A stretch of DNA of 64,000 bases from Rhabdophis nuchalis (Eukaryota > Chordata > Lepidosauria > Squamata > Natricidae), in NCBI GenBank assembly GCA_039707465.1, contig CM077644.1, forward strand, positions 102,908,875-102,972,874. The letters are read 5' to 3'. Shown piece by piece: positions 40,501 to 52,500 of the stretch (its first letter is position 1; every line of letters starts with the position of its first letter). The notes beneath the pieces are model-generated. The model had not been told where the DNA came from and searched no databases. It was given only the letters and a program-made list of their open reading frames with translations. The position numbers were made by a program, and so were the translations under genes.

Positions 40501-43500
40501 GTCATGGATGAGGGGGGCTTTGTTGACAACGGACCTGGCATTGCAAAACATCAGCCGCAGGCCCTGGCTCTGTACACCCTGACCACCTAGTCTGCGGGGG
40601 TTGTGGCACTTCACCGTTTGTAGCCAACGGTTCTGTGCCCCCAACCGGGAGGATGGAATATGACTCCCCTCGGATCTGCCTCTCCCCATCAGCCTCTCGA
40701 TGGGAAAGCCCTCTATGGAAACGACCTGTGTATCCCCCCTCTTAGCGGATCCATCCATCTCCTTCCGTAGTCTGCTGGCTCGGCCCGTCTCAACCTGTCT
40801 ACACCCTCCCCCCTCCCTGGTACCCCCTAAAATACACAACAGTTTTCTAACTAAAAAACCCCTGAGGCAGCGCTTCGCCCACCTCTCCGGATTGATAAAT
40901 CCCTCCTCAAGGCGGGCCCTCGTTAATGAGGAGGGCCAAACCTGCGAGAGCGGGGACTCTCGCAGTAGCATAAGGTCTGCCTTAGAGTACATGATCATAA
41001 TTATATTATATAAATATATAAATACATAGACACATATAAATCTTCCTAGTTGGCTTCCAATAAACACAGTCAATGGGGGAAGCTGGATTCATTTAATGAT
41101 TCTTATTTATTTAACAGCTGTAGTGATTCACTTCTGCAATGATTCAGTTAACAACCATAGCAAAAATGTCATAAAATTGGGCACATTTAACAATCATCTC
41201 ATTTTGCAATGTAAATTCTGGTCCCAATTGCGATTGCAAGTTGAGGGGTATCTGTATAAAACCATGCCCCTCAGAAAATCAGATTTGCAATGAACTTCCA
41301 TAAAATCAGAAGAAATCCATCAACTGAGGGGAGGGGGGATATGGAAGTGTAAGTAGTTAAAATCTGGAAGGTGTTGTTCTCTACCTTGAGTGCAACTCAC
41401 TGTAATTGTGATAATAATAAAGAATTCTGTCTATAATCTTGTGCAAAATGTTCTATGATTTTCTACAAAGGTATTAGTCATCATTTTTAAAGCGCTCCAT
41501 GGCTCGGGACCTAGCTATCTGCGGGATCGGATCCTGCCGCATACATCCTCACGGCCGATTCGCTCCCACAGAGAGGGACTTCTCCGGGTGCCGTCCACTA
41601 GACTCTGTCAGCGGGCAACGCCCAGGGGAAGGGCTCTCTCTGTGGCGGGCCCAGCCCTCTGGAACGACCTTCCCCCCGACATCAGAACAACCACGGACTT
41701 CCGCTCCTTCCGTCTGAAATTGAAGACTCATCTTTCCGTTTGGCCGGCCTTGGTTAGCCTCTCTCTACAGGGTTTAGCTGTTTTTTAATTGGGTATTTTA
41801 GTAGATTAAGGGGATTTTAGCACAGGCTCATATTTAATTTTTTCTTAACTGTATGTGTATATTGTATTGTGGTTTTAGTTTCCCTGTGCACCGCTCCGAG
41901 TCCCTATGGGGAGAGGAGCGGTCTATAAATTAAATTATTATTATTATTATTATTATTACAATGCAGTAATAATGACAATTGTACAGTTCATTTGCAACAG
42001 AGAAGCTGGTCAAGTGTTTGCTGCCAGGGTGCAGTTTCCTATTGTTGTCACACACACTTAGGAGTGGAAAAGAATGCATTTCACAAAGTTACCTTGAGTT
42101 CTTTCTGTTCAGGATGTATATTTTATACAGGACAAGAAGTAAAGCCAAAACTGTTACAATAATCAGGAATGCCAAGAATCCAATGACAGCTTTAGTATCA
42201 TCTGTATGAATGAAATGAAACAAAGGGTTTAGGAAATGTCAACATTTTGTTATCATCCTGTGTTTTCAGTATGCAAATTAAACTTATCAGTAAATTAAAA
42301 GGAATTTTTAAAATGTTAACATACATTTGGTGCTGATTGTATCTGATATTGGCTCTGAAAAATGAAATCCATTGTAAACAAATACCTGATGAGAAAAAAA
42401 AATAATTAATGTAGAATCTGAAATGCACAAAAAAAATGAAACATTTTATACATTTTTCAAATCTTCTATGAAAACTATAACACAGGGGTCTCCAACCTTT
42501 GCAACTTTAAGTCTGAAGGACTTCAGCTCCCAGACTTCTCCAGGCAGCAAAGCTGGCTGGAGAAGTCTGGGAGCTGAAGTCCTTCAGTCTTAAAGTTGCA
42601 AAGGTTGGAGACCCCTGCTATAACATATGAAACCTTATGGTATAGCTAATGAAGGCATTTATAAGAATATAAATGTCTTAATGAGATATAAGAATCAACT
42701 CCAAAATACAAAATAGAAATAAGAAAATGAATATTTCACCCTCCCCACATTTATGAGGAAGATTCGAGTCCCTTCGGGGAGAGAGAGTGGGTTATAAATT
42801 AAATTATTATTATTATTAAGATGAAAACTTTGATACTATAAAAAAATTGCAACAGAGAAGCCACGCAAGTGTTCAATTCCAGAAACATGTTAATTTTAAG
42901 GAAAAGACTGAGGATGCTTGGCTGTTAATTAATTAATTTACTCAATTAACAAGTTGACTGTACTCAATTTAGTTTTGTTTAAAAATGGTGACAGGGTAAC
43001 CTTGACCAGATAAGGATGTAATTACTACACATCTGCCCAAAGGAATAAAAGATACACTTGGTCCTTGAAACTACTGGTCAATTGACAAGTACTAATGACA
43101 ATGATAGATCCAAGCACTGCTAAGTATTGCTCTTATAATTCTGGAGCAACCCACTCCAGAACAGTCAGTCCTAAATTTAATCACCAGAATAAAACAAGCA
43201 CAAACAGTGATTTTGGTTTGTCTGCATGTCAGCCTTTACCTAATCCATTAGCTTGCTGAAGGACTGATTCGGACCATCAACTTAATTCATTATTTTCTCA
43301 AAATTTTGACTTCACTGATAGATGAATAAGTAGATATATATGCTGCATTTCAGGTGGGGGGGGGGGAGTGAAATATCTCAGTCTCAAGTTTAGAACAATG
43401 CAACTTACGTGAAAAGTGTATGTTTTCAAAAAAGAAAGGTTGTTCACTTTGAATTTGCAAGCACTTTCGTTCTTTTCATTACTGCCATCCCATTTTAAAG

Positions 43501-46500
43501 TATACACTTTGTGGGGTCCATTTAATTCATCTGGTCCCATACAAGAAACTTCTACAATATTGTGTCCCTCATTGGATATGTTTAAGGAAAGGTTTCTCAA
43601 ATGACTTGGTTCTGTTGAAAATTAAAATAGTTTTCATTAAAAGAAAATAAACAGTGCTAAGAGTATAGGAATCAGAATGCTTCCCCGATTTCAGGCAGTT
43701 CTTGCTTAATGACTGCAATCAGCTTTTAAGCAAACTGATCACTAAGATGTGACTAAGAGAGACAGTAATGGACATTGTGAAATTCACTGGTTGCTCTGTT
43801 TTACTCAAATAAAATTATTTTATACAGTCTCCTCTGTTGACCCATTTTTCTTCTTCTTTTGCTCCTTTTCAGGGCAGAGAGATTGCTTTAGCAAGCTAGA
43901 AATACAGTAGTCCTTGACTTACAACAAACCATGAAGTGATAGTTAAAAATGACAATGGTTCTGAAAAATGACCATTTTTCACAGTTACAACCTTTGCAGC
44001 ATCCCCATGATCGTGAGATCAAAATTCAGATGCTTGGCAACTGATTCATATTTATGACCATTGCCGTATCCCAGGGTCACGTGATCGCCTTTTGCAACCT
44101 TTCTGATCAGCAAAGTTAATGAGGAATCCAGATTCACTTAACAACTGGGTTACTAACTTATCAACTACAGTGATTCACTTAACAATTGTGGAAAGAAAGG
44201 TTTTAAAACGGGGCAAAACTCACTTAACAAATAGCTCATTTAGCAACTGACATTTTTGTCAGTTTTTGGGCTCAGTTGAGTTCATATACTACCTGTATAT
44301 CTTTCTGAGTCATATTTCTCTGCAGTGCAGCAGCTCCATAAAAAATACTAACCACAATGATATGCTCAGCTGTGACCTTAATTTGTTGATTAGAACTCTG
44401 GGTCACTGGCTTCTGCTGCCTGAAACTGACCAGACCATAATCAGTTTTGCACTGGATATTTTTGTTGTCCTAAATGTGTGCATTGGTTGAGAAATGATTT
44501 TTTTAACTACTGTTAGTTACTGTCACATTTTAAGTGACAGTTGCTAAACAAGTACATAAAATATATTGTCCTGGTGCTACCTTATTAATTATAGCTGCTT
44601 ATTATGTTCACTATTTCCCCAGGATTATTTTCACTATTTCACTAAGATTCATCTTCAAGAAAACAAAACCAACGTTCTCAATAATTTCTTCTCCTCTTCA
44701 CTCCACAAAAACACATATATTTTTCCTAGCCATGATATTTATATACTCAGATATTAATACTTTTTGTGGCACAGGATTCCTTTCCCCCCTTAAAAATCTA
44801 TTTCCACAAATTATGATGATAAATATAATCCATGAAACCCACTAAAATTGCATTAGCAGTATATTAATTGTAAGCTTTTCATTGGTTGGTCATTTAGGTG
44901 GAACATTTTTTAAGAATTTAGGAAAATCACAAAAATAATTTTTCAAAATAAAATCCTGGTTTTCACCATTCTCAATTTGATCCCCATTTTGCTTATAATA
45001 CAATACAATAGCAGAGTTGGAGGTCATCTAGTCCAACCCCCTGCCTAGGCAGGAAACCCTATACCATTTCAGACAAATGGCTATCCAACATCTTCTTGAA
45101 GACTTGCAGTGTTGGGGCATTCACAACTTCTGGAGGCAAGCTGTTCCACTGATTAATTGTCCTAACTTCAGGAAATTCAGGAAATTTCCCCTCAGTTCTA
45201 AGTTGTTTCTCTCCTTGATTAGTTTCCACCCATTGCTTCTTGTTCTGCCCTCAGGTGCCCTGGAGAATACTCCCTCTTCTTTGTGGCAACCCCTGAGATA
45301 TTGGAACACTGCTATCATGTCTCCCCCAGTCCTTTTTTTTTAAACTAGACACACCCAGTTCTTGCAACGGTTCTTCATATGTTTTAGTCTCCAGTCCCCT
45401 AATCATCTTTGTTGCTCTTCTCTGCATTCTTTCTAGAGTCTCCACATCTTTTCTACAACGTGGTGACCAAAACTGAATGCATGCTTTGTGCAGATGAGAG
45501 CTGCTGATTGGTGGGATTCAGTTGGTGTAATCATTCGTTTGCTGAGAGAGCACTATGCCAAATGTATGCTACGCATGTGTGTAGTGCTTTTGAAAACAGC
45601 TCAAAAAATTGCCTTCTACTGCAGTACCGGTGAGTAAAACAGCTGAGGCACAGCAATCCACTCTGCTGTGCCCATCAGCTGGACTTCAAACAAAGGGAAT
45701 ATAGGTCAGTATAGCTCAGGGGCAGGCAGGTGGGCCCACCTGATCATCGGGGCAAATCAGTTCACTCTCAGCTGATAATCAAAGCTACCGGTTCACCCAA
45801 ACTGGTCTGAACCAGCTGAATCCCACGCTCCAAAAGTCAAAATGGCAGCAAAAGTATTGGGTTTTTTTCCATTGATAGCCAGAACCTGACTTATTCAGTA
45901 TTGTTGACAAAGGAATCGATGCTATAACAGATCATAATAACGAGTCAACTTGAAAGAATCCTCTCTTTATATTAACCTCTCCCAGTTTATCACTATTGAT
46001 CAGCAACTGTGTCTTCCATTGTGCCATTGATCTTTTCCTAAAGTTTCTGATGTTTCTACTGAACCCTATTATTTCTAGGCCAGTGATGGCGAACCTATGG
46101 CACGGGTGCCACAAGTGGCACGCGGAATCATTTCTTAGGGCACGCAAGGCATTGCCCAGTCAGCTCCAGTGCACATGTGTGTGCTGGCCAGTTGATTTAG
46201 GCCTTCTTTTGAGGCTGTTTTTCGCCCTCTGGAGGCTTCAGGGAAGTTGTTTTCACCCTCCCCAGGCTCCTAGAAAGCCTCTGGAGCCTGGGGAGGGCGA
46301 AAAAAGCGTGCCAAAAGCAGGGGTCACGCACATAGCATTATGGGTGTGGCACGCCCATGCACGACCCCCCCTGCGCTCCCCCCGCTTTTGGCACGCAAGC
46401 CAAAAAAGGTTAGCCATCCCTGTTCTAGGCACTTAATTATCTACTCATGTGGCAGAGAATTGAATACCTTCCTGTATTCAACCCAAGCTACATTCAATTT

Positions 46501-49500
46501 GGTCTTACCTTTCTTGCAATTTTCCAAAACTTGTCAGTTAGGAACTGATCTTTTGTTCTTTTATTGCTTGGGCAGCTTCCCTTTCTGTTCCGGTGGAAAG
46601 AGCATGTTTTCAACTAAGTGCTGTTGGACTTCATCCCCTACAACCAGTTAGCAATTTGAAAGTTGTTGGTAAGCAAATAATTGGCCTGTAGCTGCCTGGT
46701 GATGCCCCTTTTGTTGAACTTTTCATTATCAGGTAGAATTTGCATTTTCCAATCCTCAATTTAACCTTCTTGCAGCAAGTTGAAAACCGTTCAGCAATGA
46801 GTTGGTGTAGGCCAAACCATGCAGTTTATTTTTATCTGGTGCTGAACAATTCTTGAATTTTCTTGCCCTTTTCTCCACCATTTTTGCTGTAACTATAAAC
46901 TCTTTCATTTCAGCTTCATTTTTAATCCAAGCTGCATTCTTCTTGCATACAAATTGACTCATAGCTGTTCCCAGAACTGTACTGTTTTTTCTTAGTCAGG
47001 TGTTGACTGGTTAACTGCAGCCTCTCCTGTGATACATTACTAGAAATGTTTTTGTTCTGAATGAAATTGGAGATTTGAGATGGATATCTCTGATCTTCTT
47101 TATATATAACAATATAGCCATTATTGCTGCTTTATTATTTCCAATGCTTCCTTAATTTTCCTTGTTTCTAGTTGATATTTCTTGATGTGGTATTCCTTGC
47201 GCTTCTTGTTCTTCAGCTTTTCTTTCATCTGTTCTAGCTTGCTTGCATCTGATCTTAGCTTGCTGATCTTATTTTCTAATTTGGTGATTTTGGGCTTTTT
47301 CTTCATCTTTGTTAATTTTGCTAGGTATTCAGTTATAAATGCAGTCATGCTGTACATTAGTTGGTTTGTTTTTTGTAATGTTCAGTTGGCTTAGTTTCAT
47401 GTTTAATGAATAAAGTAAATAACAACAACAACAATAACAATAGTTGAAAATAGAAAAGTATGGTTCGTTGACATTGCAATTCCTGGTTGATGCACGAATT
47501 GAAAATAAGCAGCAAGAAAAAAAATCACAAAATACCGGGACTTCCAAATTGAAGTTGAACGACTGTGGAGGAGGAAGTCGTGTGTTGTCCCGATTGTGAT
47601 TGGAACCCTTGGAGCAATACCTAGGGAGCTGCCTCATTATGTGGAGGTTCTAGGTTTGCCGGACTTCAGCATTCTGACTCTACAAAGGGCCACCCTGCTT
47701 GGAACAGCTTATATCCTCTGACGTTACCTTGACAGTTCCTAGGTCCTTGGTTAGGACTCAAGCTGTTGAGCTACCAACCAGCCTCAAAGGTTGTGAATCT
47801 CACCAAAGATTAACCACAGATAATAATAATGGTTATGACCGTACCCCATAATTATATTTTCACAACTAAATTAAATATTCACAATGAACTTACTTGTTTC
47901 CCGAGTCATAATAGAATTATTACAGGAATCCCCCTCAACTGATTGGTTATTTTTTCTCTTTGTGTATGCCTTTACCATCACAGTATAGTTTGTGTAAGGT
48001 TTTAAACCGGTCATTATATCTTGCATCTTATTATTTTCTTCCACAGATTTTAGTTTTTCTGGAAATGTTAAAAGCATAAATACATTCAAATATAGATAAT
48101 GTTGATGCAGAGACACAATTTCACTAATAATTCTTTGGCACTGATTTTCATAGAAGGAAACCAATCTCCCATTAGGGGGAGAAAATATGCCAAAATATAG
48201 ATGGATAAATGAACATATCAGATTTGATTTCTTCCCCCCCCCCCTAATCTAGCAACTTTCATTTGTCAAACTGAGATCTATTTTTTTAAAGTTTAAGATT
48301 TTTATGTACTTTTATGTATATTTATTCCAAACATATCCATTTTATTTGCAGTTTTGTATATTACACAGTTATTGCAATTTTCTTTAACAATGCATTTATG
48401 AACATTGTTTTTACAAATATATACATTTTTCTCTAATACATTTTTTAAAATAAGAAAACTATAAAATGGTGCTGTTTGAATATTAACTAATATTCAATAT
48501 ATTATATTAATATGAATTACATCTAGGGGTAAATATACTTTCCAAAGCAAACTAAACAAATTTCTTACCTTATCCCAGAATAATATTTTGCTTCAATTAA
48601 TTTACCCTTTATTGATTTTTATCTCAGAATATTTATTGTAGTTTACAAGGTTTTTTCCCCTAGGACTAGGTAATAATATGTTCACTTCACATGTGTGTAA
48701 ACATTGGGGCAATTATTATTGGTGTTAATGCTGGAATTTGGAAGATGGAGAATCCCATTCCAATAAATTCTAGCTCTATCTATCATCTGTCTATCTATTG
48801 TGGAAAATTAGTCTCCTAAAAAACTCAGTAGCTCATGAAGGTAGAACTCTGGGCTGACGATTGGCTGGCTCATGTTTGACACTCAATGCTGCAGTGGATG
48901 GGGAGTACTCCCATCACACATTCTACCTCCTGCCAATCCAGCAGTTCGAAAAGTGGGCAACCATGACTAAATTAATGGGTACTACTTCAGTGAGCAATTT
49001 CATGGGGACACGAAAAGAGCCCCCAACTGGGTGTTCCTGAGCAATGGTGTTCTCACTGGCAAATCCTTTTGCCACAGAAGCACTTTGGTGCTTCCAACAT
49101 GGGAAAAAATAGTCTCCTACGTGAAGGTCAGTGGTGGGATTCAGCCGGTTCGCACCACTTCAGGAGAACCGGTTGTTAACTTTCTGAGCAGTTTGGCAAA
49201 CTGGTTGTTGGAAGAAATCATTAGGTCAGAGAACCGGTTGTTAAATTACTTGAATCCCACCATTGGTGAAGGTGATAGATAGGTGGATGGATGGATGCAA
49301 GAATTGATGGATAGATAAAGCTATGGGTGGGTGGATGGATAGAAGAATGGGTGGACAGAAGGATGGATAGATAATTTCCTGTTTTTCCCCTTTGCTGAAC
49401 TCCTAGCTAAAATATTGGATTTTCCTTTATTTCTATATCAGTCTATAGGATAGAACTTTACTTGTAGTTAAAAATAATCTCTCTCTCAAATTTCAATCCA

Positions 49501-52500
49501 CTCCTTTGTTTAAATATTGTCCTCCCCACCCCCACCCCAAGGAAAGCAAAAAGTCAGTAAAGTATAAAGGAAATCTTTTAAACAAAATTTGGTTTCATGT
49601 GGCCTCAAGTGAAATTAGCCAGAGATATTTTGCAGTGAAGGACATATTGACATCTATTTATTCAATAGATCAATATGAACTGGAGTGGCAACTGACTTTT
49701 ATACTGGCACTGATACAATCCACAAGCTGCATGCAGACTGCCAAGATATCTGAGATGTAGTACTGGTTGAATGACATCTATTGCCCCACCTTCCAAGACA
49801 GAGGGAATAATTTGAGGTCCAGAAGGAGTGGGTGAGGACTAACCACTGTCCTCCACCAATATCTGCTACATCTGTCTACTAATTGAAATGGGGACAATAC
49901 TGTTAAGATACATGGGATCTACAGAAAAGAGAACTCCTTCCATATGGGGGAATCAATACAAAATCAAACTATTTTCAGCGTTAGTGATAGAGATTAGAAA
50001 ACTACTCTGAAAATACCCTTGAAACAGAGATTAATAGAGCAAATCTATTACTAGGAGAAGAAGCGAACAAGAGCTGCTACTCATCAAGATAATTGCAATT
50101 ATCCATCCAGAAAATTTTGAAAAAAAATTTTTTTTTAATCCTGAAAATGCATGGGTGGGTGCTTTCAAACAATTAGAAATACATCCCAGTAGTACATATC
50201 GGTAGCAATAGTAGTATTAGTATATATACATACCACCAGTTTCAGTATTGCTTATATTGATTCTATAACCATGAATAGGGCCATTTGCCTGGTTTTGTGG
50301 TGCACTCCAAGTAACTTTTATACTTTCTTCAGTTGAGTTTAGTGGACAGCTTTTAGGTTGCTCTGGCTCTGGAAAAAAAAAATTAACAGAAAAGCAAGTA
50401 ATGATAAAATAACGATCTCTGGGACATGACAACAATAAATAGAATATGAGCAAATAAATGATGACTACCATGGTTTTACAGAAGGGAAATAGAATCAATG
50501 TCGAGCAGTACATTATGTATTTGTGCAATTTATTGTGTATTTCCAGAAAATGTCAGGAATTTTAGGTCTTAGAAAAGTTTATCAACTCCAAACAGAATAA
50601 GAATACAAGATCAGCCAGCTCTAAGTTAGGTTAGTTAACTACACGCATAAACCTATCACTTCAATTCCAGCTCTGCTTTTATAACTTCAACTTGCCCCAG
50701 AGGTGATGTTTATCCCTTAGGTTCAAGATAAGATGTATGGTGATAGCCTCTGTTGAGAGTTGGGTGGCATGTAAGTATACTCAATTCCTCTTTTCACAAA
50801 ATACATATCTTTAAAATCACATATTGGTCTCTAGAATCTCCTGCCAGCTAAGGCCATGAACAATGAATCATAAACTTTCATTATTTCTAATTGGTTGCAT
50901 TTTTAGCTGGTGGCTATAAGAGCTATACAGTGGTACCTCGGTTCATGAACGCTTCTGTTCACGAACAACTCGGTTCACGAACAGAAAAGTTCATCAAAAT
51001 ATGCTCTGGTTCACAAACTCCGCTTCGGTTCACAAACTCCGCTTCGGTTCACGAACAGAAAAGTTCATCAAAATATGCTCCGGTTCACAAACTCCGCTTC
51101 GGTTCGCGACCAGAGTCAGTTCAAGAATTAAAACCAAAAAAAAGATCAGAACGGATTAACTGGATTTACATTAAACCCTATGGGAAACTGTGCCTCGGTT
51201 CACAACCAATTCGGTTCACGACCAGAGTCAGTTCACGAATTAAGTGTGTGAACCGAGGTACCACTGTAATTCCCAATGGCTTCTGATTGGATGAGATGAA
51301 AAGTCAACAAATCCCATGCTAAATCTGGGAGGTAAATATGACCAATTATCCTGTGCCCTGTGTGCAGAGAGAGAGAAAGAATATGTATAACAACAACAAA
51401 ATCTCCAAGTTATTGAAGATTTTGGAAAATCAAAACACAAATGACCTACATTCTTCAAGTAACATACAATCTTCTTGTTAATTGAGGTTTTGACTCCTTC
51501 AAATTCAGCTTGACTCCTTATGATGCTATGGACATATCCATCTAATTTTCTCAGCAGCAATTAATAGCACTGAGTTCCCATTGTCTTTTTCCAGGCTTTT
51601 CACAATTTAATCTAAAGTCCTGAGATTACTAATGTTCTCAATATCAGCTAATCATACAGTATTTATACTGTTGCACCAAACACACAAAAATTGAAGAAAG
51701 GTGTCCTGAAAGGAATTAAATATTTTGAAAACACAGGGAGGAAATCATAAACTGGTGCCATTCCTATCTTTAATGGCTATCTCATCTTGCATTGATTCTC
51801 TTTAATTTCATTATCCTGTGATAATGAGATGAAAGAGCCATCCTTTGCTTTAGTCAGAGAGCTTTAATTATGGAGTTTTTCAACTTAATTAAAAAAACTT
51901 TGTTGGTCTGCAGTTGGCTACGCAAAAGTAAAGTCATGCATTTCCAGATATCTATGATGTCTCTATAGCATCTCTACAGCATTCATTGTATGGAAACATT
52001 CACAGGATTCTAAGCATATCCTACCAGAGATGTGTGATCCTTGAATCCAATCCAATAGTTCTGAAAAGGTCTTTTGAGGGCATGAATCAGTTCTGTTAGT
52101 TTCCATTAAAATTATTCAGATGTTGGCCATTAAGACTAAAGTGCAAGTTGAGGAGAATCATCACACTTGAGAATTCTGCCTCCATTTTCCCTGTGGACCT
52201 GGCTGTTTATAATAAACTTGGCTGGTTTAGCATTATAATCTGATATATCTTACTAATTATCAGTTACCAGGATCTCAATAAATATCTCTTCCTGTTTAAA
52301 CACATGCAGAAATATTAAGTTTCTGGGCAAATAGTAAGTAACAAAATATTAAAAAAACACAGTGTGATACTCACTTCCATAGTCCGTTGTTATCAGACGT
52401 GTACGATTTATTGATTCACCAACAAATCTTGATGCTTCAATTCTTGAATTGCATGTGTAGTTTGTGTTGGGTGACACTTGAAACTGATATTTCTTCAAAT

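Larger units (their letters stand above)
37364..41262. mobile_element. Mariner-like MITE split by an L2 insertion
   Basis: The left part, 37364-37546 (ggtagccctcaacttgaaac...), and the right part, about 41050-41262 (aacaaccatagcaaaaatg ... caagttgaggggtatctgta), are the two halves of one TAGTCCTCGACTTAC-type MITE. The L2 lies between them, so the MITE is older. Confidence 0.78.

Noticed and set aside
42325..42354. A shorter version of PTPRC exon 10 using the internal ttttcag acceptor
   Set aside because: It would start in phase 1 while exon 9 ends in phase 0, breaking the frame; the upstream acceptor gives VFVYNG, which completes the FN3 strand.
47121..47357. Coiled-coil-like Lys/Glu-rich frame as a host exon
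   Set aside because: It lies in the inverted 5' part of the R4-like LINE, in line with the other fragments of that element, and lacks PTPRC-compatible splice sites.
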